Of a DNA stretch of 64,000 nt, positions 25,421 through 33,904 are shown in pieces. The DNA lies in contig JAZKJD010000002.1 in the NCBI GenBank assembly GCA_040384585.1, forward strand, positions 62,001-126,000, in the 5' to 3' direction. Under the pieces are notes generated by a model, which had not been told where the DNA came from, made no database searches, and worked only from the letters and a program-made list of their open reading frames with translations. The first letter of the stretch is position 1. Each line of letters starts with the position of its first letter. The DNA comes from JAZKJD01 sp040384585. Lineage in GTDB: Bacteria; Pseudomonadota; Gammaproteobacteria; Diplorickettsiales; Diplorickettsiaceae. The translations under genes were made by a program, and so were the position numbers.

Positions 25421-25855
25421 TTATGGAGAAGACAGCTGCAAAGTAGAATTATTGGTAGGGGTTGTTTTATTTACATTAGCGCCAGGAGAAAAAAAAGGTC
25501 CACAGGTACTATTACCACTAGTATTACTGGCGGTATTATTTTGTTCTGCATTATAATCTTTACCGTTTCCAGCTTTATTAATTGCTTTTTCTGACTCTAA
25601 CACGACGCAATCTTTTGTAATTACGCTTACGCTATTGTCGTTAGAATTGCGCTTATACCAAGAAAAGGCAGCTAGGCTTATAGCAGCAAGAAACGCTATT
25701 CCTGCTATCAATGGTAGTGCTAGGCCACCAGAGGCAGCAGTAGCTGTAGCAGCGAGGCCAACAGTAGCAGCAGTACCACCATGAAAAAGTGGAACTAAAA
25801 CAAAAGCTATTATGAAAGCACCTACAAGACCAACTACAACAGTAAAACGACCCAT
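25421..25855 (-). CDS. Hypothetical small membrane protein
   Basis: 144 residues, not recognised. Two hydrophobic segments, about 5-25 and 30-66 (Ala/Gly-rich, ending at WYKR), are followed by a soluble tail rich in Asn, Ser and Thr (about 70-144). The tail is low in complexity and could be exposed. There is no signal peptide with a clear cleavage site. It may be lineage-specific; envelope location is inferred from the helices only. Confidence 0.55.
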   Translation of the reverse strand: MGRFTVVVGLVGAFIIAFVLVPLFHGGTAATVGLAATATAASGGLALPLIAGIAFLAAISLAAFSWYKRNSNDNSVSVITKDCVVLESEKAINKAGNGKDYNAEQNNTASNTSGNSTCGPFFSPGANVNKTTPTNNSTLQLSSP

Positions 25856-26006
25856 AAAATCACCTTTGTATTATTATAAATAAAAAATTACCAGTATAAA
25901 TGCTTCTAACATTTATAGAAGCATTCAATCAGCCATTAACACAAAATACATGATACCTTGCTTTTCTTAAAAAAATATTATTTACCGAAAAATTGATTTT
26001 ACTGCC

Positions 26007-26130
26007 CTCTGTACGCTACAAAAAATAAAAATAGTCCGTCATGGCGAGGCCGAAACGTCAGTGAGGCCGTGGCCATCCAGAAAAAATGAAGCGTTTCACC
26101 CGATTGCCGCGCGCTTCGCGCTCGCAATCT
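26007..26130. repeat. Family B repeat, left of the IS remnant
   Basis: It begins with CTCTGTACGCTACAAAAAAT and contains the CATGGCGAGGCC and GTGGCCATCCAG arms and the GATTGCCGCGCGCTTCGCGC hairpin. It runs directly into the IS end at 26131. Together with the part at 27023-27125 in opposite orientation it brackets the IS. Confidence 0.8.
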
Positions 26131-27022
26131 GAAATATCCCCACGAATTCATTTGCATCTAGCCAACTCGTTTTCAACGATAGAAGCCAAATTGTCAAAAT
26201 CAAAAATCAATTCATGAAGTTTATTGAACTCAACCATCAGCTTTCCCAAATAAAAATATGAAAATACTTTTTTATTCCTCACTGTATTTGACTGGAATTT
26301 GCTTTGAAAGCCTTGGCTGTGCCCAATAATCCCTATGACCCATAATGTGATTTGTACAATCGCAGCCAGTAACATAGATATTCCCCACCTATAAACACAT
26401 CGTGTTTGAATCGTCCTTCCTCCTAATCCATAGCGCGCACTTTTAACGTCTCTAAAGCTTTCTTCTATCTGCATTCTTTTTTTATAGGTATTAAGAACGT
26501 TAGTCGTAGGGTAACCCTTGGGTAAATTAGTCGCTAATATCCAAGGTTCTTTTGCTAGCCGGCTATAGTTTCCATTTGCAGAATTGTAATTTCTAGGCAA
26601 TTTAAGTGGCTTTTTTCTTTTATGTGTCATCAATCCTTTTTTTATTATGACACGACACGGCCGACATTGGCTTTTTGTAATATACGCATTATCATAACTT
26701 TTAGCGCGTGTATTAGCCTCTTTAAACAGTTTGTTTGCCTCTTGCCATTCATGACTTTCCGATAACTTAATATAGTTACCTCCTCGTGCCCTCACTAACC
26801 AATGCCAGTTTCTTGCTTCTATTGCCTCAAACCAATCCTCCCCAAATCCAGCATCCATGATAATGACTACGTCCCGCCTCTCGGGCAGACAGCGGCCTAA
26901 GTTAAATAGAAACTCTTTTGCTCTTCCTTTTAATTGGCATTCTTAATCCTTATAGCTTTTGTTAGACCCTAATTTTTACTCCATCCCTTGTTGCTTGTCA
27001 GTAACTTTCGTGGGGATATTTC
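26131..27022. mobile_element. IS4-type insertion sequence remnant
   Basis: An 892-bp unit with inverted ends GAAATATCCCCACGAA (26131-26146) and TTCGTGGGGATATTTC (27007-27022). The inverted identity continues outward into the flanking family B hairpins, giving 44 of 45 matching bases (26102-26146 against 27007-27051). It contains only the C-terminal part of a transposase, so it cannot move by itself. Confidence 0.75.
26148..26942 (-). pseudogene. Truncated IS4-family transposase
   Basis: The open frame covers about 264 residues and has lost its N-terminus, including the first catalytic Asp; a TAA lies at 26943-26945. A catalytic Asp is seen in VVIIMDAGFG. The IS4 signature Y-x2-R-x3-E-x6-K is exact in YKKRMQIEESFRDVK. 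The first ATG is at 26858, but similarity continues upstream (GRAKEFLFNLGRCLPERRD). It is therefore a decayed gene and not functional alone. Confidence 0.85.
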
Positions 27023-27125
27023 AGATTGCAAGCGCGAAGCGCGCGGCAATCTAGGAAATACTGGAAACTGGATGGCCACGCTCATGACATTCGTTCGCCA
27101 TGACAGTGGTTTTTTATACTATTTT
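27023..27125. repeat. Family B repeat, inverted copy right of the IS remnant
   Basis: The reverse-oriented hairpin GCAAGCGCGAAGCGCGCGGC is followed by CTGGATGGCCACGC and TCGCCATGAC arms. The outer family terminus is degenerate (TTTTTTATACTATTTT). It lies just downstream of the cpoB stop at 27132. Confidence 0.7.
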
Positions 27126-27131
27126 CTAGCA

Positions 27132-28058
27132 CTAAGCATTATTCTTACTTCTCATATTCGCAGAACTAATCATCGCCTGAAATTGCTGTAGTCGCGCCTG
27201 TGCAGATTGTGCGGCTTTTGAATCAGGATATTGTTGAATTATTTTTTTAAAGATATCTATCGCACTTGCTTTTTCTCCTTTGGCAAAATAAGCCAAACCT
27301 AATTGCAACAGTGCGTCGGGAATACGTGCATCTAGCGGATAATGCGTGACAAAATGATTAAATCGCGTAATCGACTGTTCAGGTTGACCTTGTAGCAGAT
27401 AGAGCTGACCTAAAAAATAATTGGCGTTTGCTTGATTAATGTCAGCAGGATATTTTTTTATAAAAACTTCAAAGCTTTCCGTAGCAGTCGCATACTGTTT
27501 ATTTTTTAAAAATTGAAAAGCGGTTTGATACGCGCGTTCACCTGCCGCCGTAGGAAGGCTTGTAGAAGAAACAGGCGTGCGATTTGAAGCAGAATACTTT
27601 GCTGCATTGGACCGTTCTAACGCGCTTCCCTGTGTTTGTATAGGAAGAGATGACTTAGATTTGATGGGTAAGCTATCGGGGGCGGAGTCTTGCCTTTGCG
27701 TTAGTCGTTTATCCAATGCTTGATATTGACTACGCACTTGCTCTTCTAATAATTGTAAGCGATGTTGTTGTTCTTCTATTCTTCCACGCAATGCTTGCAT
27801 CTGTTGGTTAAGGTCATCCATTTGCACTAATAAGGGATTTAAATTAGAGATTTGGTGTTCTAAAATAGCCGTGCGTTGTTCAAGCGAAAACGAAGCCAGA
27901 TTCATTGTTGCAGAATTATTAGAACTTCTCTGGTTACTATTGGTAGACGCTGATCGATTATCAGCATCATTATAGGCATCCTCTACGGGCGCTATCGCAT
28001 AAGCGAGGGAATATAAACTGAAACTGACTAGCAAAATACTCAATTTAATAAATCGCAT
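27132..28058 (-). CDS. cpoB: Tol-Pal cell division coordinator CpoB (YbgF)
   Basis: 308 residues. A signal peptide (about 1-21, ending SLAYA) is followed by a coiled-coil region (about 60-125, EHQISNLNPLLVQMDDLNQQ) and a C-terminal TPR domain (about 180-300, FEVFIKKYP, NANYFLGQLY). It works in the periplasm linking PBP1B and the Tol system. It is the last gene of tolB-pal-cpoB, 17 bases after pal. Confidence 0.93.
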   Translation of the reverse strand: MRFIKLSILLVSFSLYSLAYAIAPVEDAYNDADNRSASTNSNQRSSNNSATMNLASFSLEQRTAILEHQISNLNPLLVQMDDLNQQMQALRGRIEEQQHRLQLLEEQVRSQYQALDKRLTQRQDSAPDSLPIKSKSSLPIQTQGSALERSNAAKYSASNRTPVSSTSLPTAAGERAYQTAFQFLKNKQYATATESFEVFIKKYPADINQANANYFLGQLYLLQGQPEQSITRFNHFVTHYPLDARIPDALLQLGLAYFAKGEKASAIDIFKKIIQQYPDSKAAQSAQARLQQFQAMISSANMRSKNNA

Positions 28059-28075
28059 CGCTTACGTTCCTAAGT

Positions 28076-28624
28076 TTACTCTTTATCAGTAATAATTGGA
28101 TTTTGATACTGTAAATTAGCGCGACGGTTTTTTGCGTAATCTTCTTCGTAGTGACCAAACGCCACCGGTTTTTCTGAACCGTAACTGACCGTCAATATTT
28201 GATTCTTATTAACCCCATTCGATTGTAAAAAATTTGAAACACTCAGCGCCCGCCGTTGACCCAAACCAATATTGTATTCTCGGCTACCCCTCTCATCCGT
28301 GTTGCCTGCTATCAAGATTTTTTCTTGTGGATGACTAATGAGGTAGTGCGCTTGCACCCTAAGAGAAGCCACATCCGTAGCTTGAATTGCGCTTTGATCA
28401 AAATTAAAATAGTACGTTTGGTTTCCTACCTTGAGAGGATTGATAGGCTTGCCATCATTATCAAAACGAGCGACATCCCCCGCCCCACTCAAGCTTGCCT
28501 GATCGGATGTTTGGCCATTATTAAGATTTCCCCCCTCTAAGCCATCTTGTCCCGTTGAACACGCGGCTAAAATAAAAAAACCTATGCTAATAGTAATTAT
28601 TTTTAAGATTTTTTTGATTAACAT
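28076..28624 (-). CDS. pal: Peptidoglycan-associated lipoprotein
   Basis: An outer-membrane lipoprotein that binds peptidoglycan. It has a lipobox FFILAACS (Cys about residue 21) and an OmpA-type C-terminal domain (YYFNFDQSAI, AGNTDERGSREYNIGLGQRRA, VSYGSEKP). I chose the second of two adjacent ATGs (28624, 182 residues) because it stands six bases after GAGG; 28627 is equally possible. The frame is open upstream to 28729, but that stretch overlaps the tolB end and is not family-like. Confidence 0.93.
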   Translation of the reverse strand: MLIKKILKIITISIGFFILAACSTGQDGLEGGNLNNGQTSDQASLSGAGDVARFDNDGKPINPLKVGNQTYYFNFDQSAIQATDVASLRVQAHYLISHPQEKILIAGNTDERGSREYNIGLGQRRALSVSNFLQSNGVNKNQILTVSYGSEKPVAFGHYEEDYAKNRRANLQYQNPIITDKE

Positions 28625-28652
28625 CATTATCCTCACTAATGTAATAACATTT

Positions 28653-29954
28653 TTATGATAAAAGAGGTGACCAGGTAGGATCTTGCACGTCACCTTCTGG
28701 TGTTGGTAAACGCAAACTGATTCGACCATCCACTGACACCATCCCTAACAAACCTTGTTTTTTGGGTTTAGATTCATATAGCACCATTTGACCATTAGGT
28801 GAAAAACTCGGTGATGCAGCATAACCTGAATGGGTCAATATCTGTAAGGGTTCTTCATCACCTAGATCTTGCACCGCTATATTATACGATCCTTGTTCAC
28901 GATTGAGTACTACTATCCTCTTTCCATCCGAGGAGAAAGAAGCGCGTGCATTATAACTCCCATCAAAGGTAAGCCGTTGAATGATACCCGACTGAATAGT
29001 AATCTGATAGATTTGTGGTCCGCCGCCTCTATCTGAGGTAAATAATAACGACTGGCCATCCGGTGACCAACTAGGTTCCGTATCGATGGAAAGTCCATTC
29101 GTGATTTGCGTTAACTTTTTGCTCTCCAATTTCATCAGATAAATTTTTGGCGCTGCTGAATCTTTTGACAAGGCTAATGCTAAGGTTTTATCATCCGGCG
29201 ACCAAGCGGGTGCGCCATTGATACCCGGATAGCTGCTGACAAGCACACGTTCACCGCTGCTGACTGTTTGTATATAGACATGAGGCAACACTTTTTCAAA
29301 CGAAACATAGGCAATTCGTTTTCCATCATGTGACCAAGCGGGAGACATAATCGGTTGTGTGGAAGTTAATAAAGGTTTGGCGTTATATCCATCCATATCC
29401 GCGACTTGTAAACTGTATAAGCGACGGTGATTAGGTTGATGCGACACTAGCACATAAGCAATCCGCGTAGAAAAAATCCCTCTGACACCGGTTAATTTTT
29501 CATAAATAAGATCACTGATGTGATGTGCTAAGCGGCGTAACTGCGGATTGTTTACCGTAAACTCCTGTTGAAGTAAGGTTTGATTGCTTCCCTGCGCAAC
29601 GTTGACTAATGCAAATCGAACCCGAAATTGTCCTTTATCTAGCGCTTGTAGTTGCCCAACAACGATATCATCTATGTGTTTTTTACGCCAATAAGAAGCA
29701 GAAATTTGCTGAGGCGTATAGGATGATGAATGTATCGGCGTAAATACCTTAAACTGTCCGCTATGGTTTAAATCTTCTTTTATAATAGTACTGACGTCAC
29801 TGTTTTTATCTACGCTAGCCGATCCAGAAAAAGCAATCACAGCAATGGGTAATTGATTAAAAACCCCTTCTGTTAATTCTAAATTCAGTGCCGCGTAGGC
29901 CGGCGATATCAATAAATTTATTAAAAATACAATGATTGTTAATTGAATTCTCAC
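28653..29954 (-). CDS. tolB: Tol-Pal system beta-propeller protein TolB
   Basis: 433 residues. A signal peptide (about 1-21) precedes the N-terminal domain (LPIAVIAFSG) and a C-terminal six-bladed WD40-like propeller with recurrent blades SPAWSHDGKRIAYVS, APAWSPDDKTLAL and EPSWSPDGQSLLFTS. It binds Pal in the periplasm. The length is normal. It begins 24 bases after the MFS gene, so the two may be transcribed together, which is unusual. Confidence 0.95.
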   Translation of the reverse strand: MRIQLTIIVFLINLLISPAYAALNLELTEGVFNQLPIAVIAFSGSASVDKNSDVSTIIKEDLNHSGQFKVFTPIHSSSYTPQQISASYWRKKHIDDIVVGQLQALDKGQFRVRFALVNVAQGSNQTLLQQEFTVNNPQLRRLAHHISDLIYEKLTGVRGIFSTRIAYVLVSHQPNHRRLYSLQVADMDGYNAKPLLTSTQPIMSPAWSHDGKRIAYVSFEKVLPHVYIQTVSSGERVLVSSYPGINGAPAWSPDDKTLALALSKDSAAPKIYLMKLESKKLTQITNGLSIDTEPSWSPDGQSLLFTSDRGGGPQIYQITIQSGIIQRLTFDGSYNARASFSSDGKRIVVLNREQGSYNIAVQDLGDEEPLQILTHSGYAASPSFSPNGQMVLYESKPKKQGLLGMVSVDGRISLRLPTPEGDVQDPTWSPLLS

Positions 29955-29977
29955 TTGAATCTCCTAAAGAAACATTT

Positions 29978-31267
29978 TTACTTTCGTTGGCAATAGGTTT
30001 CTTTAATCCCAAATGCGACTAACACTGCAAGCAGTAAACTGCTGAGTAAAACCAGTAACGCCGAATGAAAGTCGGAAGCCGAGTAAACGGCTAAGCCGTT
30101 CTCTAGTGTACCATCCCAATTTTTTTCTAATAGCCACCCGATGAGGGGTTGAAACCCTGCGCCTATTAATACAGATGCCATATTAGCAAATGCAACAGAG
30201 GTACCGGATATGGCATGTGAATTAATCTCAGAGGCGACCGCATAAGCCGTAGCCACGCCGGTATTGGCTAAACCATATAAAAATAACAAGCTAAATAAAA
30301 GCATTAGTGGTAAATGCGGCACGAGTAAAATAAGACTAGCCAATAATAAGCTTAAAAAAGCCGATAGGATGAGCACAATTTTTCGTCGTTTTATCCGATC
30401 AGAAATCCAACCGCTTACAGGGCCACCGATGGCCCAGCCAATGAAGATCAAGCCAACGGCCATCGCAGCAATTTCATTGCTTAGATGGTAGGTTTGTCGA
30501 AAAAATTTAACTCCCCACAATTCAGCCAGTGCGGCCGTTGGCGCATAGAGAAGCCCTGCAAATAAAGCATTCCACCAACTCTGTGGATTCTTTAACACCT
30601 GGACAATTCCTGACCACGGAGAATGCAGAAAGTTTTTTTTAATAGATGTTTTAGGCGTTTCAAGACGATCGCGTACGACGATCGCGATAACAAGTGCTAA
30701 TAACATCATGAACCCTGCAATGAGAAACAAAGTTGCACGCCAGCCAATATGAACAACTAAATAAGCCATAGGCATTTGCCCTACTGCAGCACCTAACATC
30801 CCTACAGCTTGTGTTAAACCAGCGAGCAAGCCAAACTGCCGGGCTGGAAACCAAACCGAAGCAATTTTTAATGCCCCTACAAAAGCAAAGGCCGCACCAA
30901 ACCCCATCAGTAAGCGAGCAAAAGCAGCCTCTGGTAATTGAGTAGAGAGGCCGAAAATAAGACAAGCCATGGCACAAATTAAAATCATGATTGCTAATAG
31001 CCAGCGTAGACTAAAGCGATCGATTAATATTCCTACTGGAATTTGCATGCCGACATAGGCGTAATAAAAAAAAGCCGATAAACTACCTAAGGCTAGCGCT
31101 TGGACTTTAAAATCACGCATTAGCGAATCAATCATGACGCCCGGCGCTACTCTTGCAAAATACTCAATAAAAAAAGCGCTAGCCGCTAATCCCCATATCA
31201 ACCAAGGATAGTAGGAATTTTTTAGCCATCTCTGCGTAAAGCGATGGGGTAACATAGGATATGTCAT
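29978..31267 (-). CDS. MFS transporter
   Basis: 429 residues with about twelve membrane helices. Loop motifs RFSLRWLLA (between helices 2 and 3) and WGVKFFRQTY, plus GGPVSGWISDRIKRRK, fit the major facilitator superfamily. The closest look is to the organic-acid/sugar-acid transporters (FARVAPGVM). The substrate cannot be told. It lies between the two Tol-Pal blocks, on the same strand as tolB. Confidence 0.9.
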   Translation of the reverse strand: MTYPMLPHRFTQRWLKNSYYPWLIWGLAASAFFIEYFARVAPGVMIDSLMRDFKVQALALGSLSAFFYYAYVGMQIPVGILIDRFSLRWLLAIMILICAMACLIFGLSTQLPEAAFARLLMGFGAAFAFVGALKIASVWFPARQFGLLAGLTQAVGMLGAAVGQMPMAYLVVHIGWRATLFLIAGFMMLLALVIAIVVRDRLETPKTSIKKNFLHSPWSGIVQVLKNPQSWWNALFAGLLYAPTAALAELWGVKFFRQTYHLSNEIAAMAVGLIFIGWAIGGPVSGWISDRIKRRKIVLILSAFLSLLLASLILLVPHLPLMLLFSLLFLYGLANTGVATAYAVASEINSHAISGTSVAFANMASVLIGAGFQPLIGWLLEKNWDGTLENGLAVYSASDFHSALLVLLSSLLLAVLVAFGIKETYCQRK

Positions 31268-31405
31268 AGCATTTTTAGATGAAGTTACGTATAGTTATTA
31301 TAATTATTAAGAGATGCTTGTCGTTGTTTTAATGAAATGCTTATAATATAAGCATACTGACTTAAAATGTGTAAGTAAAAAAATAATAGTTACAGAAGAC
31401 TTCGC

Positions 31406-31618
31406 ATGTTGGAATGGATAGAAAAGGCTCTTGATCTCAAAGCCCTAAAGGAAGATTTTAGAAAGATTGGAGTTAATTTTATTACTGCAGGCATCGTTGG
31501 CGTATTTATAAACCACTATACCGGTAATAATTATGCAGCGATATTTTTAACTTCTATAGCACTGACATCAATAGGCGTGGTATCCCTGTATCTTGGCTTA
31601 CTAAGAAGAAATAAATAA
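31406..31618 (+). CDS. Hypothetical small membrane protein
   Basis: 70 residues, not recognised. An amphipathic start (MLEWIEKALDLKALKEDF) is followed by two hydrophobic segments (about 24-36 and 43-63) and a basic end (RRNK). It overlaps the next small gene by one base (TAATG), which suggests real coupled genes. The pair is read against the surrounding Tol and MFS genes. Confidence 0.55.
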   Translation: MLEWIEKALDLKALKEDFRKIGVNFITAGIVGVFINHYTGNNYAAIFLTSIALTSIGVVSLYLGLLRRNK

Positions 31619-31752
31619 TGAAAACTTTTTTATCATTTTTACCACTTATCATCGCAGTCCTAGGATTAGGATTTGGTGCCGTATTGATCGTTGACGATAT
31701 GATAAGGCATTCAAAAGCTGGTAAGAAAAAGATATTAATTAAGAGTAAATAA
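31618..31752 (+). CDS. Tiny membrane protein, downstream partner
   Basis: 44 residues. A single hydrophobic helix (about 4-24, LPLIIAVLGLGFGAVLIV) is followed by a highly basic tail (KKKILIKSK). The ATG overlaps the stop of the preceding small gene (TAATG). There is no known family that I can name. A GTAC-CGCC-GTAC stem followed by a T-run near 31802-31822 may end the two-gene transcript. Confidence 0.5.
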   Translation: MKTFLSFLPLIIAVLGLGFGAVLIVDDMIRHSKAGKKKILIKSK

Positions 31753-31838
31753 TAAGTTTTTGTTTCTTGCATGTTCTGTAGGGACAAAAATAAGAGAGAG
31801 CGTACCGCCGTACAAATTTTTTGAGATTAAATAATTTT

Positions 31839-32702
31839 TCATTGCGTAATAACGCCTTCCGGTCGTACCGTCAGATTAATTTGTCGAAAAGTATTAAATA
31901 AAGCGGTGTTTTTTGGAACCGGTAATGGGGATGCTTTATAAACAGCCGTTTGTGCGGATCGATCTAACACCGAATTACCACTACTTTTTACCACAATAAC
32001 CTCTAGCACCATACCTCCTGGCGCAAGATGCACCGCCAATTTTGTTTCTAAATGTTTATTAAGCTTAGGTGGCACGATCCATTGCTGTGCAATTGACTGC
32101 AGAATTAAATGTCGATATTTATCGGTGGTTGCTGCGTTGCGTGCTGCGATTTGCTGTTGTTGTGCCAGCATATTGACTTCTTCTTGCAAGAGTTTCTGTA
32201 CATTTTTCTCTGCCATTTTTAAAGACCTTGGCGATAAGAGATGCCTGGTATTTTTTTCTTTTACAATGGATGGTTTATGAACAACGGCCTTATCTAAAGG
32301 CGATTTTTTGATAGCCACAGTATTTTTTACGCGAGGATTTTTTACGCGTGATTTCGCAACAATAGGAGTCGTAGCTCTGGGTATTTTTGGCGGTTTTTTT
32401 TCTTTAATTGCTAACACTACTGGACTTTTCTCTATTAATTCTGGTTTTATCACCACTTTTTTATCTATTTTCGGTATCAATTTTGTTTTTTCTTCTTTAA
32501 GCGAATCCGATATTGGCAGTTGAGGGATAGCGATAGCCGTCGCATGAATAATCGCTAACGTAGGGATAGTGGTTAAGAACAGAGGCTTAGCGGAATAGCG
32601 AAGTGTTAGAAATAAGGCAGAAAATAATAAAATATGAAATAGCGTGGCAAGTAATAAGGTGAAACGATAACTTTCTTTTCGATTCACAGGATAAGGCTTC
32701 AT
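31839..32702 (-). CDS. tolA: TolA, TonB-like C-terminal protein
   Basis: 287 residues. One N-terminal membrane helix (about 13-35), a long Lys/Pro-rich middle domain, and a C-terminal TonB/TolA-type fold (HLAPGGMVLEVIVVKSSGN, SAQTAVYKASPLP). TolA bridges the inner and outer membranes using the TolQR motor. It lies 9 bases after tolR. The middle domain is shorter than in E. coli. Confidence 0.93.
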   Translation of the reverse strand: MKPYPVNRKESYRFTLLLATLFHILLFSALFLTLRYSAKPLFLTTIPTLAIIHATAIAIPQLPISDSLKEEKTKLIPKIDKKVVIKPELIEKSPVVLAIKEKKPPKIPRATTPIVAKSRVKNPRVKNTVAIKKSPLDKAVVHKPSIVKEKNTRHLLSPRSLKMAEKNVQKLLQEEVNMLAQQQQIAARNAATTDKYRHLILQSIAQQWIVPPKLNKHLETKLAVHLAPGGMVLEVIVVKSSGNSVLDRSAQTAVYKASPLPVPKNTALFNTFRQINLTVRPEGVITQ

Positions 32703-32711
32703 TGCTTAAGC

Positions 32712-33179
32712 TTATCGGAGAGTATTCTTAAGTGTGCTAGGACGAGATTCCGTTATCAACCCGATAGTAACGGCGCCAGCTTTCTGTAATAAAACCATGG
32801 CACTAACGACTTTGCCATAATTAACGTTCTTATCGCCTTTCACAAAAACTTGGCGTATCTGCTTTTTTTGTTCTGCCGCTTGTAATTGTTGACGAACTTC
32901 TTGACTCAATTGTGTTTCATCGAGTGTGACTTCAGGATGGGTCGCCGTATTGAGATAAAAATGGCCTTCACGATCGACAGAAACAATCAAGGGTTCCTGC
33001 GATTTGGCGATGGCTTGTGCTTGCGCCTTGGGTAAATTAACTTTAATACCCTGGGATAATAAAGGTGTTGTCACCATAAAAATAACCAGCAGTACCAACA
33101 TGACATCGATATAAGGAACGACGTTTATCTCTGCTAACGGTCCCTTGTGACGTTGGTGTCGGGACTTATTGTGGAACAT
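32712..33179 (-). CDS. tolR: TolR, proton-motive-force motor subunit
   Basis: 155 residues from the ATG at 33179 (MFHNKSRH); the frame opens further up, but that is inside tolQ. One membrane helix, EINVVPYIDVMLVLLVIFMV, contains the proton-translocating Asp. The C-terminal ExbD-like periplasmic domain (NTATHPEVTL, VNYGKVVSAM) follows. It overlaps tolQ by 14 bases. Confidence 0.95.
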   Translation of the reverse strand: MFHNKSRHQRHKGPLAEINVVPYIDVMLVLLVIFMVTTPLLSQGIKVNLPKAQAQAIAKSQEPLIVSVDREGHFYLNTATHPEVTLDETQLSQEVRQQLQAAEQKKQIRQVFVKGDKNVNYGKVVSAMVLLQKAGAVTIGLITESRPSTLKNTLR

Positions 33180-33864
33180 AATTATTTCCGTGAATTTGTC
33201 GATACAAAATATTGGAAAATTCTTCTTGGAAGGTATGGTACTGATGGAGTAACTGTTGAATTTGATTCGCGTAGCGGTTATAAAAAATAACCGCCGGAAT
33301 TGCCACAAACAAACCCATGGCGGTTGCCACCAAGGCTTCAGAAATGCCCGGCGCTACCATGGCGATCGTCGCCGTTTGTTGCGAAGCCGATAAGGCTTGA
33401 AAGGAGGTCATAATTCCCCACACCGTCCCAAAGAGACCAATATACGGACTGGTTGAACCTAATGTCGCTAAGAAATCTAAATGCTTTTCCAGCTGTTGGT
33501 GTTGTCTAGCATAAGCGATGCGCATAGCGCGCTGTACACCTTCCATGATAATCGCAGGCTTCTCGCCAACCTGCTTGTGTAGACGAACAAATTCACGAAA
33601 ACCGGCATAAAAAATAGTGGCGATTCCCTCATGCTCGTCTGCACTTTGCTTTAATTCGATATAGAGTTTGCTTAAATCCAGTCCCGAGCAAAATTTTTCT
33701 TCAAATTGTCCGATCGCAGCTTTTGTCCGTCTCAGAAAAAATCCACGCTGTAAAATAATGGACCAGGATAGAATGGATGCAAACAGTAGTAGCAGCATAA
33801 TCAATTTTACAATTAGGCTGGCTTGTGCAAAATAATCCCACAACGATGGATCGACGGTAGGCAT
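33166..33864 (-). CDS. tolQ: TolQ, ExbB-like motor subunit
   Basis: 232 residues with three membrane segments (about 17-37, 140-160, 170-195). The MotA/ExbB-type core (LATLGSTSPYIGLFGTVWGI, ISEALVATAMGLFVAIPA) is present. It forms the Tol motor with TolR. In many relatives ybgC precedes tolQ; here ruvB precedes it with a 40-bp gap and ybgC is absent. Confidence 0.96.
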   Translation of the reverse strand: MPTVDPSLWDYFAQASLIVKLIMLLLLFASILSWSIILQRGFFLRRTKAAIGQFEEKFCSGLDLSKLYIELKQSADEHEGIATIFYAGFREFVRLHKQVGEKPAIIMEGVQRAMRIAYARQHQQLEKHLDFLATLGSTSPYIGLFGTVWGIMTSFQALSASQQTATIAMVAPGISEALVATAMGLFVAIPAVIFYNRYANQIQQLLHQYHTFQEEFSNILYRQIHGNNYVPQ

Positions 33865-33904
33865 GGCGAATCCTTAATGGTAACTCATTTAAATTTGAAT
33901 AAAG

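Noticed and set aside
26988..27191. 67-codon plus-strand frame
   Set aside because: It spans the IS end, the inverted repeat and part of cpoB in another strand; no coding signs.
30660..30977. 105-codon minus-strand frame inside the MFS gene
   Set aside because: It is a shadow frame in the transporter coding region, with Cys-rich composition typical of an out-of-frame reading.
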